Assembly (NCBI RefSeq): GCF_000813325.1
Contig: NZ_BBQE01000004.1
Origin: Sulfurospirillum cavolei
GTDB taxonomy: Bacteria > Campylobacterota > Campylobacteria > Campylobacterales > Sulfurospirillaceae
DNA length: 64,000 bases
Reading direction: 5' to 3' (one strand)
Part shown: piece after piece, positions 54,881-62,864 of the stretch
Layout: each line of letters starts with the position of its first letter
Position numbering within the stretch: the first letter of the stretch is position 1
The notes under the pieces: generated by a model
What the model was told of the DNA's origin: nothing
The model's input: the letters and a program-made list of their open reading frames with translations, nothing else
Database searches by the model: none
Program-made: the position numbers and the translations under genes

Positions 54881-56275
54881 TTATAAACCGAAATAATCAA
54901 CCAACTTACCTTGTTTCATCAGAAGGTTGAAATAGTCCGTTAAACGTGTTTTTTCGCTGGTCAGTTTCGCCAATTCGGCACTGTTGACTTGTCGTTGCGC
55001 TTGTAAAAGCGTGACCAAATCCTGACTGGAAAGCCTAAACTTTTCCCAATACGCCTCTGCCATCTTTTTACTCGCCTCGATCTCTACTTTGAGCGTATCG
55101 ATGGTACGTGAATTGGTTTGCACCGAATTAAACAATTTTTGAGAATTCCACCTTGTGTCTTTTTTCGTGTATTCCAAATTGTAAACGAGTCCGGAAATTT
55201 CGCTTAAAAGTTTTGCCGTTTTTGCTTCATTTTTGCCGCCGTCGTAAAGGTTGTAGCTAAAAATCAATTCGGCGGTAAAATCTCTGTTATGTCCGTCCGT
55301 CGGAACGATACTGTAATCTTGGCGTGCCCGTTTGGAGTTGCTGATGGCAAGATCGACTTTAGGGCCGTTGGAGGCTTTCGTCACCGTGACGTCTTTTTGC
55401 TTACCCTCGATTTGCTTCTCGATAATCGTCAAATCGACATTCTCTTTTTCAATCTGTGCTAAAAGTTTTTCAAGCGGTTGCAAGACGATTTCAAACTCCG
55501 TCTCAAAAGGCACCATCTCTTCGATTTTCGATCCGGTTAAAAATTCGTAATAATCTTTGGCGTTGTTGTAGTTGGATTCGGTATTGATCAGTGCGGTTTT
55601 GGCATTGGAAACACTCGCCAAGATAGAATTTTCATCTCCAGCCGTCGCCGCACCCAATTCTCGTTTGGTTTTGACGATCTCTAAAATCTTTAAAAGCTTA
55701 TCGTAATTATTTTGGTTGACTTGGATCGATAAACGTCCGTATACGACGCTCAAATAAGCATCAATCACTTTAACGATCTCTTCTTCTTTGGTTCCTCTTA
55801 AACGCTCTTCTTGCTCTTTTTTCGTAATTTTCGTGCGCTCAATCGTTTCGACGTGCATCCCTGAGGAGTATAAATTATAATTAACCGCAACGTCACCTTT
55901 AAGCTGTCCGTATTGTTGCGTATCAAATCCTTTGGTTTCCTTGCCGGTTCCCGTCACGATAAAATCGACTTGCGGTTGAAGGTCGCTTTGAGCCTCGGCG
56001 GTGGAGCTTTCCGCTTGCGTAATGCGCTCTTGGGCTTGTTTCACCCGAAAGTTACGCTCGATCGCAACGGCGACCGCTTGCTTGAGCGTGGCTTTATCCC
56101 CTTCGACCAAAAACGGTTGTTCTTTTTGCTCTTCCCCTAAAAGCATGCTTTGAGATTGCGTCTTTTTTAACGATTCTTGCAGCGGTTGCGAAGTCGTTTC
56201 CAAAGGCTCCGTAGCCCATCCGTAAGTAAAAAAAATCCATCCTAATAAAAGAGCTTTGATGGCGTTAGCATTCAT
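54881..56275 (-). CDS. TolC-family outer-membrane secretion channel
   Basis: This 464-residue protein has a signal peptide (about residues 1-21), then two TolC-type helical/beta repeats. Signature segments are AxxRNFRVKQAQERI, the beta-strand FSYNLYDGGKNEAK and the closing coil EAYWEKFRLSSQDLVTLLQAQRQVNSAE in parts. It forms the outer-membrane duct for RTX export. Its ATG overlaps the upstream TGA (ATGA), coupling it to the MotB-like gene. Unlike the gene at 59540 it is complete. Confidence 0.9.
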   Translation of the reverse strand: MNANAIKALLLGWIFFTYGWATEPLETTSQPLQESLKKTQSQSMLLGEEQKEQPFLVEGDKATLKQAVAVAIERNFRVKQAQERITQAESSTAEAQSDLQPQVDFIVTGTGKETKGFDTQQYGQLKGDVAVNYNLYSSGMHVETIERTKITKKEQEERLRGTKEEEIVKVIDAYLSVVYGRLSIQVNQNNYDKLLKILEIVKTKRELGAATAGDENSILASVSNAKTALINTESNYNNAKDYYEFLTGSKIEEMVPFETEFEIVLQPLEKLLAQIEKENVDLTIIEKQIEGKQKDVTVTKASNGPKVDLAISNSKRARQDYSIVPTDGHNRDFTAELIFSYNLYDGGKNEAKTAKLLSEISGLVYNLEYTKKDTRWNSQKLFNSVQTNSRTIDTLKVEIEASKKMAEAYWEKFRLSSQDLVTLLQAQRQVNSAELAKLTSEKTRLTDYFNLLMKQGKLVDYFGL

Positions 56276-56895
56276 TTGACGTCAACCTTTAAATATCCGA
56301 ACTCGAAGTTATTACTTTCGTTTTGTTTATAACTGATCTTAATTTTATTTTTAAATGCCGGTGTCGCTTCTAACGTATTTTTTGTTGCCAGAACACGTCC
56401 GAGTGAGACTTGCTTTGCCTGCGTCGCACTTAAAATCTTTTTCGAATCCCCGACCGAAAGCACAAATAAAGCGTTAGGATTGGATTTGAGGATTTTTTCC
56501 ATTGTTTTGGTCAATTTTGCAATGGCGTCTTTAGCAACGAAATAGTCGTTATTTTTAAAGACAATCGTCAAATCGGACTCTTTATAATCAACGATAGCCG
56601 TTTTTTCGGTACTTTTAGTTAAAGTGTTTTCGCCTGTTTCTTGCGTACTTTGCGTCGTCGCTTTCGTAACGTCTTGTAAGGTTACGAACGTCACGGGATT
56701 TTCTTCTTGCTTTGAAGCAGTATCGGAGGAAGCCGCGGCGGCAACCGTGACCTGTTTTGAATTAAACTGCATGTAATATCCGACGTTTACAAACATAATT
56801 AACACAAAAAGTAAAAGGACTAAAATCACCGACGAAAAAAGATCCACGTAAGAGATAAAAGGATTCATTTCACCGTGTTCGCTACCGCCTGCCAT
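56272..56895 (-). CDS. MotB/OmpA-like ion-channel partner protein
   Basis: This 207-residue protein has a short cytoplasmic N-terminus, one membrane helix starting at YVDLFSSVILVLLLFVLIMF with Asp18 at the position used for proton transfer in MotB/ExbD/TolR, a Thr/Ser-rich linker (about 45-100) and a periplasmic OmpA-like C-terminal domain without strong peptidoglycan signature residues. It probably pairs with the MotA/TolQ-like protein encoded directly upstream. Gene overlaps TolC by four bases. Confidence 0.75.
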   Translation of the reverse strand: MAGGSEHGEMNPFISYVDLFSSVILVLLLFVLIMFVNVGYYMQFNSKQVTVAAAASSDTASKQEENPVTFVTLQDVTKATTQSTQETGENTLTKSTEKTAIVDYKESDLTIVFKNNDYFVAKDAIAKLTKTMEKILKSNPNALFVLSVGDSKKILSATQAKQVSLGRVLATKNTLEATPAFKNKIKISYKQNESNNFEFGYLKVDVK

Positions 56896-56910
56896 GAAAA
56901 ATCACTGCTC

Positions 56911-59271
56911 CTATTTAGAATGTTTACCGAAAAAAGATGTGAAAAACCCTTTAATGTCTTCCGACAAACTCGCCGCATGTTCCATTTTACTGCTATCAAA
57001 CGCAAACACTTTTTCTTCGATAGTTTTTAACGATTGCGCCATGCTTTCTAGATGGGCTTGCGTCGACGTAATTTTAGCGTCCAATGCCGCGATGATCTTA
57101 ACATGTTCATCTTCCGTATGCCTAAAATACGTCGTTTCGAACTCTTTTCGCTGTGCGGCATGTTCCACGCTTATGTCCGTCGCTTTTGCGATACGTTCGT
57201 CCAAGTGCGCTAACGCTTGCACTTGCGAGAGGGCATGCGTTTCGTAACGATTGGCATAAGTTTGCGTCGTGCTTAAGACCTCTTTAACGACTTGCGTCTC
57301 TTCGATAAGGGAGTCGCGAATACGTTGAAGCGTTCCGTGTTCTTCTTCGTGCAATGTGCTATAGGTAGTCGCCAAGCTTTTTTGCGACTCTAAAATCGAC
57401 TCTAACGCTTGTCGATGAACTCCTAAACTGCGATCGATACCGTCTATGGCACTATGCGTCGACGAAGCCGCCTCTTTGGCTTCGAGCATCAGCGTTTGCT
57501 CTAAACCCAACAGCGTGTTTAAGGCTTGCTCGGTTTGGTTGATCGTCGCCGAAACAACCCGAAGAATCTCAAGCCCTTCAAGAGCGTTTTTTTGATGATC
57601 GAGGTGCATCGTCTCTTCAATCGTCCTTAAATTTTCGATCGTTTGAATTTCGACATGTAAGGTTTCGTGAAGACGCTCAAAGGCTTCGTAAAGTTTTTGA
57701 TTTTCGTGAAGACTGTTTGAAAAATACTCTTTTTGCGACAGTTCCTGCGCGCTTAATATTGCGGCGTTATTGGCAATGTTAGCGTTGATTGCGGAAAGTT
57801 TTTCCGATGTTTGATCCAACAACGACGTTAAACTAAGAAAGTTTGCATCCCTAACGTTCGCCATCGACGAGAGCATATCGACCTCTTGCCCGAGCGTTTC
57901 GTGAAGAGCACCGATGGACTGGATCAAGGTTTGATGACGGGTATGCGCGTTTTGATCTTCTTGCATCACGTGTTCTTCTATCGATTTTAAGGTTTCATGC
58001 TCTGCAAACACCGCTTCATGGACGCGTACGACGCCGGCATTGATCGTGCTTAAAGTTTCACCGCTTTGGCGCGCTGCATGTTCATGGTGCGTTAAAAACG
58101 CTTTTTGTCCCTCGATGATTTTACCTTCCGCATCAACCAACGATATGAGCGTATCGCCTTGCGTATGGAGCTGTTGCGACATCTCCTCTAAAGTCTGTTT
58201 TGCGTGTGCGAGTAGCTCGTTGCCTTGAAGTACGAATTCTCCTTGACGGTTTAACAAAGAGGTCATTTCGCTATGGTTTTCCTCCCGTCGTTTGAGTGCG
58301 TTTTCATCCCGTTGCGCCCATGCTTCCGCGATACGATTGACCTCGTTTTGATGCATACGATGCAAAGAGACGATCGTGCCGAGCGTTTCGTGTTGAGATT
58401 CTATCGTGTGTTTCATAGACGTAAGCGTTTCGGATATGCCGTGAAGCTTTTCGTTGGATTTTGAAAATTTTGAAATTTCGTGCGTAAACGTACTCATCTG
58501 CTCTAAAAAAACTTCCATAAAGCTTTTTCGATGCTCTGGAAGATTGGTGCTCGAAACCGCCGATCCGTTAAACGCTTCGGGCGCAACGTCGATAATACGA
58601 TCTTTTAACCAATCTTCAATACCGCTAATTAACGTATCTTGCGAACGAAATAAAATATAGCCGTTAATTCCTAAAATGACCGCACATACGACGCCGAATA
58701 ACGAAGCTCCAAAACCGATCGCCATACCGGAGAGCGGGCCGGAAAAATCTTGCATAATCTGTTTAATGTCGATGTCGCCGTTAAGCCCTAAGATAATCTG
58801 TCCCATATGATCGATGGCTTCGACCAATCCGACGAACGTTCCCAAAAGACCGATAAGCATCGCGGTGTTGATGAAAAAATTGATATACGATTTTTGTTGG
58901 CGAAATTTTCCTTCCAACCAATCGATAATATTACGCGACTCTTCTTGCGTAAAAAACATCGTTTGTTTGCTTTTTCTGCTTTGAAGCATATGCGCGATAT
59001 TGGCGGGTAAAAGCGAATCGATACTTCGAATGTAAAATTCATAGCCCGTTTTCTTATACGCGAGTGCGCCGAACGTTCCGCCGAGCATCATAATGTGAAA
59101 GCCGCTGACGATTTGATAGAGTGTTCCGACCGCCAATAAACCTAAAATAGCCGTACTAAAGATAACGGTCGCCATAAAAAAGATACCGAGCAACTCGGCG
59201 TTGGTATACACAACATAGAGAATGAAAAGCCAAATGATTAAATATGCTTTTAAAACTTTGATTCGTTTCAT
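56911..59271 (-). CDS. MotA/TolQ/ExbB-like protein with long coiled-coil tail
   Basis: This 786-residue inner-membrane protein has N-terminal helices (about 8-30 and 33-55). The conserved channel pair follows: NTAMLIGLLGTFVGLVEA at about 138-155 and GPLSGMAIGFGASLFGVVCAVI at about 180-201. A cytoplasmic tail of roughly 550 residues is almost wholly coiled coil (about 230-770). Standard MotA or ExbB proteins are 220-290 residues, so the tail is the special feature and recalls ZorA of Zorya defence. It starts the secretion operon behind a consensus promoter. Presumably it forms a pentamer around dimers of the 56272 product and converts proton flow into force. Confidence 0.8.
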   Translation of the reverse strand: MKRIKVLKAYLIIWLFILYVVYTNAELLGIFFMATVIFSTAILGLLAVGTLYQIVSGFHIMMLGGTFGALAYKKTGYEFYIRSIDSLLPANIAHMLQSRKSKQTMFFTQEESRNIIDWLEGKFRQQKSYINFFINTAMLIGLLGTFVGLVEAIDHMGQIILGLNGDIDIKQIMQDFSGPLSGMAIGFGASLFGVVCAVILGINGYILFRSQDTLISGIEDWLKDRIIDVAPEAFNGSAVSSTNLPEHRKSFMEVFLEQMSTFTHEISKFSKSNEKLHGISETLTSMKHTIESQHETLGTIVSLHRMHQNEVNRIAEAWAQRDENALKRREENHSEMTSLLNRQGEFVLQGNELLAHAKQTLEEMSQQLHTQGDTLISLVDAEGKIIEGQKAFLTHHEHAARQSGETLSTINAGVVRVHEAVFAEHETLKSIEEHVMQEDQNAHTRHQTLIQSIGALHETLGQEVDMLSSMANVRDANFLSLTSLLDQTSEKLSAINANIANNAAILSAQELSQKEYFSNSLHENQKLYEAFERLHETLHVEIQTIENLRTIEETMHLDHQKNALEGLEILRVVSATINQTEQALNTLLGLEQTLMLEAKEAASSTHSAIDGIDRSLGVHRQALESILESQKSLATTYSTLHEEEHGTLQRIRDSLIEETQVVKEVLSTTQTYANRYETHALSQVQALAHLDERIAKATDISVEHAAQRKEFETTYFRHTEDEHVKIIAALDAKITSTQAHLESMAQSLKTIEEKVFAFDSSKMEHAASLSEDIKGFFTSFFGKHSK

Positions 59272-59302
59272 CGTGTTAAGTGTTACCCTTTTTTTTAAAT
59301 TT

Positions 59303-59330
59303 ATTATAGGAACCTCGGCGATTTTATCAA
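59303..59330 (-). promoter_or_regulatory. Sigma70 promoter of the motor/T1SS operon
   Basis: On the minus strand TTGATA, a 16-base spacer and a perfect TATAAT lie about 32 bases before the ATG at 59271. The rest of the gap (59331-59539) is AT-rich and shows no gene. Confidence 0.7.
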
Positions 59331-59539
59331 TTCTTTCGTATAGTAATGCTTAAAGCACCTTTACAAAATGACAAAAAAATTCTTTGTAACCAATGCGTTA
59401 CTTTTACAAAAATGACGTCCTTTAAATCAAATTGTTTCAAAAATCAAAAAAGAATTATTATTTGTCAAAATTATCGATAACAATAAAAAGAAGAGAAGAA
59501 GCATATACGCCTTCCCTCCTCTTTTTACATATTAAAATA

Positions 59540-60658
59540 TTATTTAAAATCCGTATGGACGATACTGTCTTGAACATCGATTTTAATCGTGCTTCCGCCG
59601 ACCGTGGCCTCATAACGCGTAAATCCGACATCTAACCCCGTCGTATCGGTACTTGCCGTCCAACCTGTACCCGAAATCGTATCGTCGTTACTGCCCAGCA
59701 CTTTTAAAACGGCGTATTTTTCTTTCGTTAAAACGTCGCTTCCTTTGTTGTAAAGGTTATAACGAAGTTTGAGCAAAGCCGAGACGCTCTCTTCTTTTCC
59801 CGTACTACCGTCTACGTCATGTCCGACGGTACCGGCGACTTCAAAGTCGAGTTTGGGGTAAAATGCCGCCTTGCTTCCCTCATACAAGGCATCGGCAAGT
59901 TCGATATTAGCTTTTTGAACTTTCACGGAAGGGTTGCACTGCAAACTCTTTTCCTTAATTTTCTCAAAACTCGCCGGAATTTCAAGCGTCATAACGGGTT
60001 TGACCAAGGCATCCGCTTCAACTTTTTTTCCGTAAAGCTTTTCAAACGTACTCACGGCGTCTTTGTAATTATTCTCTTGCGAAATCAAATTCGATTGTGC
60101 CAACGTATAACGACTTCCCGCTTGTTGCGTCTCGGAAATGCGACCGAATCCGCCATCGGAACGCTCTTTGATTTGTCGGTAAATCGCTTCGTGCGTCGAA
60201 ACGCTCTCTTTTGCCAAATCGATCAATTCTTGTTGCTTAAGCAAGGAGATATAAGCATTGACGTACGCTAAAAGTGTTCGATCGGCTTTCTCGCTCACAC
60301 CGAATGCGGCAGCTTCAAGCCTGCTTTTTTGCTGCTTAATGGCATTTTCGGTTGCAAAACCGTTGAAAATATTTTGATTGAGAACCAAGGAAGTTTGATC
60401 CATAACGTTACCTTCACGTTCTTGTTTCGTCGCACTGTTTTTAATGCTTTGATGCCCGTACGAGCTCTCGACGTCCAAGGTAGGTAAATATCCGTTTTCT
60501 GCGATATTGAGCTCTTTTAATACTCCGTTATAAGCTTCGACGCTCTCTTTAACTTTCGGATTGGAGGATAAAATCGTTGTAACGCCCTCTTCCAAAGTTA
60601 AAGAAAAAGCTAAAATAGGGAAAACAAGTGTGAAAGAGAGTATTTTTAAAATATTCAT
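59540..60658 (-). CDS. Truncated TolC fused to an RTX-adhesin C-terminal tail
   Basis: This 372-residue ORF starts as a normal TolC-family protein: signal peptide MNILKILSFTLVFPILAFS, NGYLPTLDVESSYG, and LRYNLYNKGSDVLTKEKYAVL at about 297-318. Then, instead of the last third of TolC, it continues with about 54 residues (KVLGSNDDTISGTGW ... TTGLDVGFTRYEATVGG ... IDVQDSIVHTDF) that look like the C-terminal secretion region of a type I RTX/VCBS adhesin. A deletion joining a tolC gene to the end of a downstream adhesin gene explains this. The gene keeps a good promoter and AAGGAG, but the product cannot form a full TolC channel. Confidence 0.75.
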   Translation of the reverse strand: MNILKILSFTLVFPILAFSLTLEEGVTTILSSNPKVKESVEAYNGVLKELNIAENGYLPTLDVESSYGHQSIKNSATKQEREGNVMDQTSLVLNQNIFNGFATENAIKQQKSRLEAAAFGVSEKADRTLLAYVNAYISLLKQQELIDLAKESVSTHEAIYRQIKERSDGGFGRISETQQAGSRYTLAQSNLISQENNYKDAVSTFEKLYGKKVEADALVKPVMTLEIPASFEKIKEKSLQCNPSVKVQKANIELADALYEGSKAAFYPKLDFEVAGTVGHDVDGSTGKEESVSALLKLRYNLYNKGSDVLTKEKYAVLKVLGSNDDTISGTGWTASTDTTGLDVGFTRYEATVGGSTIKIDVQDSIVHTDFK

Positions 60659-60722
60659 TCCATGCTCCTTTTAAGTAGTATAAGCAATTTTTGTTACGAA
60701 GTTGATACGGTTTTGACACTAA

Positions 60723-60751
60723 ATTGTAGCATATTAATAATGTGAGTGCAA
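60723..60751 (-). promoter_or_regulatory. Sigma70 promoter of the tolC-chimera gene
   Basis: TTGCAC and TACAAT are separated by 17 bases on the minus strand, about 65 bases upstream of the ATG at 60658. Both boxes are near consensus. The rest of the gap up to 60994 shows no gene, only an ACATGTAA word at 60850 and a GCTTCGAAGC palindrome near 60810. Confidence 0.65.
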
Positions 60752-60994
60752 GTTAGTATTAGGATTGTTAGTATTTTCAGGGTCGATCTCTGTGCCGTAC
60801 CGCCATTGCTTCGAAGCAAACGCATCAATCGATTTTAGTCTTACCGCGACATGTAAAGCTAAAAATACCTAGCCCAAGAAAAGGTTCTTAGCATACGCTT
60901 TGCCGACAAAATGCATAACACTATGCAAAAGCTTGTCAAAAAATATTTCGCGGGAAAGAGAGGTCGGAGAGTTTGAATTTTAAAGGGCATCGCT

Positions 60995-61030
60995 ACCTTT
61001 TCGTACGACGAAAGCGAACGTCGAAAAGGT
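60995..61030 (-). terminator. Hairpin after the NosL-like gene
   Basis: ACCTTTTCG and CGAAAAGGT form a nine-base stem 22 bases past the stop at 61052, with an outer CGC/GCG pair adding to it. It lacks a clear U-tract, so it may be a 3' stabilising structure rather than a strong terminator. Confidence 0.4.
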
Positions 61031-61051
61031 GAGCGAGGAGACGATAAGGGC

Positions 61052-61522
61052 TTAGCGCAGTCTGTTGTTAAGAAGGTTGATGAGAGCGTCTGAAACTCCC
61101 GCAAAATCCAAAACGCGCGTTCCGCCGAATTTTTTAACGAAAGCTTCGGCTTGCTCTTTCGTACTAAATGCGGGTAGATCGTCGCCAGAGATACTGGTTT
61201 TGCTTGAGCCGTAAACAAAGAAAGCCTCTTGTGCAACGATTTTTTCCATCGTATCGTAATCGGTTACGTAAATTTGCATATCCTCTTTCGTGCGAATGAC
61301 GTATTCGGGCCATCGCGAAGATTCGAAATAAAACTCAAACATCGATTTGGGGCTTGAAAAATAAAGATGTTCTTTGCTTCTTAACGTAATAGTCGAAGCC
61401 CATTCGGGGTGTTGGTAAATCTGAACTTTACGAATCAGACACTGCGCGTCTTTCGGTATTTCTATTTTTGCGCCGAACAACGCGCTCAAAGTCACTAAAA
61501 TTAAACAAAGCTTTTTCATCAT
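61052..61522 (-). CDS. NosL-related periplasmic protein
   Basis: This 156-residue protein has a signal peptide (MMKKLCLILVTLSALFGA) and a NosL-like body (STKEQAEAFVKKFGG near the C-terminus, a pattern shared by NosL proteins). It has one Cys in the mature part (QCLIRK) and lacks the CPTCHM-type copper site of the NosL at 62361. It closes the operon and probably assists metal delivery or assembly in the periplasm. AGGAG precedes the ATG. Confidence 0.7.
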   Translation of the reverse strand: MMKKLCLILVTLSALFGAKIEIPKDAQCLIRKVQIYQHPEWASTITLRSKEHLYFSSPKSMFEFYFESSRWPEYVIRTKEDMQIYVTDYDTMEKIVAQEAFFVYGSSKTSISGDDLPAFSTKEQAEAFVKKFGGTRVLDFAGVSDALINLLNNRLR

Positions 61523-61531
61523 GTAAAACTC

Positions 61532-62359
61532 CTAGATAAGATCGTTTTTAGTAAAAATTTTAAAACCTAAAAAGGCGAAAAGTAACCCCAAACACACCGG
61601 ATACGCAATCGAAAACAAGAGAAAATAGACCAATTTTACGTTATCGAGAATGTAAAATGCCACCGGTCCCATGACGGTGAGCTCCGGATCAAAAAGGCTA
61701 ATCGCCGCGACTCTAAAAACTTCCATCGGATTGATGAGCGCAATGGCGATGATCAGCTCTTCGCTAAAGCGATTTTGCATCATTAAACTGATGAGAATAA
61801 TATCGATAAACGCTAAAAGAAAAATCCAAACGAAAAACGAAAGCCCCAACGCGACTTCCGAAGATTTAACGCTCGAAGAAATTAAAAAAGCAATGCCCAA
61901 AAAAGCGGAGCTTAACGCAAACAATAAGCCCGTATAGAAGAGAAAAAGCGACCACGGAATGCTTGCCCCTTTAAGCACGCCGATCAACAGTGCCAACACC
62001 ATGGCAAAAAAGACCGGTAGAAAAACCGTCGCAAACCGCCCGAGAATCTTTCCCCAATAATAATGCGACAGCGAAAGAGGAAAGGAGAGCATGTATTCTA
62101 AAATGTGATTGTCCCTATCGCCCGAAATGGAGCGTACCGTCGTAACCAAAATAAAAATCGGCAAAATCACGATCGTGATTTGGATATACATCAACAACAA
62201 CCTGCTCAAACCGCTAAATCCCATCACTTGGGACTCCGTAACGCCGGCGACGAAAAAGAGCGCGATTAAACCGCCGAACACCAACGAATAGACTAAAAAC
62301 CATCGTGCGCGAAGAGACTCTTTCATATCTAAAAGAGCAATTAAGACTAAATTTTCCAT
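61532..62359 (-). CDS. nosY: NosY-type ABC transporter permease
   Basis: This 275-residue membrane protein has six helices and the ABC-2/NosY pattern, including SISGDRDNHILEYMLSFPLS, a conserved cytoplasmic block of NosY permeases. With NosF it forms a transporter that supplies a component for periplasmic copper-centre assembly on nitrous oxide reductase. The ATG follows the NosL stop by one base and has AGGA upstream. Confidence 0.82.
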   Translation of the reverse strand: MENLVLIALLDMKESLRARWFLVYSLVFGGLIALFFVAGVTESQVMGFSGLSRLLLMYIQITIVILPIFILVTTVRSISGDRDNHILEYMLSFPLSLSHYYWGKILGRFATVFLPVFFAMVLALLIGVLKGASIPWSLFLFYTGLLFALSSAFLGIAFLISSSVKSSEVALGLSFFVWIFLLAFIDIILISLMMQNRFSEELIIAIALINPMEVFRVAAISLFDPELTVMGPVAFYILDNVKLVYFLLFSIAYPVCLGLLFAFLGFKIFTKNDLI

Positions 62360-62360
62360 A

Positions 62361-62864
62361 CTATTTTCCTAATAATTTTTTACGAATTTTCGGGTCGCTC
62401 ATCGTTTCGCCGCGAAGCATGCGAAGGCGCATTTCATCAAACGTTATCCTATTGTCTCCTTCTTGTTCGTATGCTCCGAAACCGTAATGCATCGGAGTCT
62501 CGTCGATTACCGAATAAAAAGCGCGTAACGCGTCGACGTATCGGTTCGTATCGTTGCTAAAAACCCACATGTGAACCGTTTGAGGCTCGACGTTTTGTGC
62601 TTTCATCCACAAAACGGCGCACCCGACGTCGTCGAAAAAGTAAGTTTTTGCGTTTTGAATAATTTGCGCCGTGTGCTTCTTCCCGACAAGGTACATGTGA
62701 CATGTCGGACATTGAACCGTATTGTCTTGAAATGCTAAAGGCACTCCTTCAGGGTTTTTGCGATCCGTCGGCAATTGATTTTGGGTACGCAAGTAGCCGA
62801 ACAACGCACCTAAACCCAACAAAGGCGTTAGGATTAAGATCGATAAGGCTATACGACGATTCAT
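62361..62864 (-). CDS. nosL: NosL copper chaperone
   Basis: This 167-residue protein has an N-terminal membrane or signal helix and the NosL copper-binding motif CPTCHMYLVGKKH, then a Phe-Phe-Asp-Asp-Val-Gly stretch typical of the family. NosL delivers Cu(I) to nitrous oxide reductase. I prefer ATG 62864, which overlaps the upstream TGA and has CGGAG at seven bases, over ATG 62870. Confidence 0.85.
   Translation of the reverse strand: MNRRIALSILILTPLLGLGALFGYLRTQNQLPTDRKNPEGVPLAFQDNTVQCPTCHMYLVGKKHTAQIIQNAKTYFFDDVGCAVLWMKAQNVEPQTVHMWVFSNDTNRYVDALRAFYSVIDETPMHYGFGAYEQEGDNRITFDEMRLRMLRGETMSDPKIRKKLLGK

Noticed and set aside
56272..59271. MotA/MotB-like pair considered as a Zorya (ZorAB) defence system
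   Set aside because: No ZorC, ZorD or ZorE genes adjoin, and the pair is coupled to tolC and a type I secretion locus.
60859..61236. 125-residue minus-strand ORF overlapping the NosL-like gene
   Set aside because: It overlaps a gene with signal peptide and ribosome site in another frame, has no family features and no Shine-Dalgarno.
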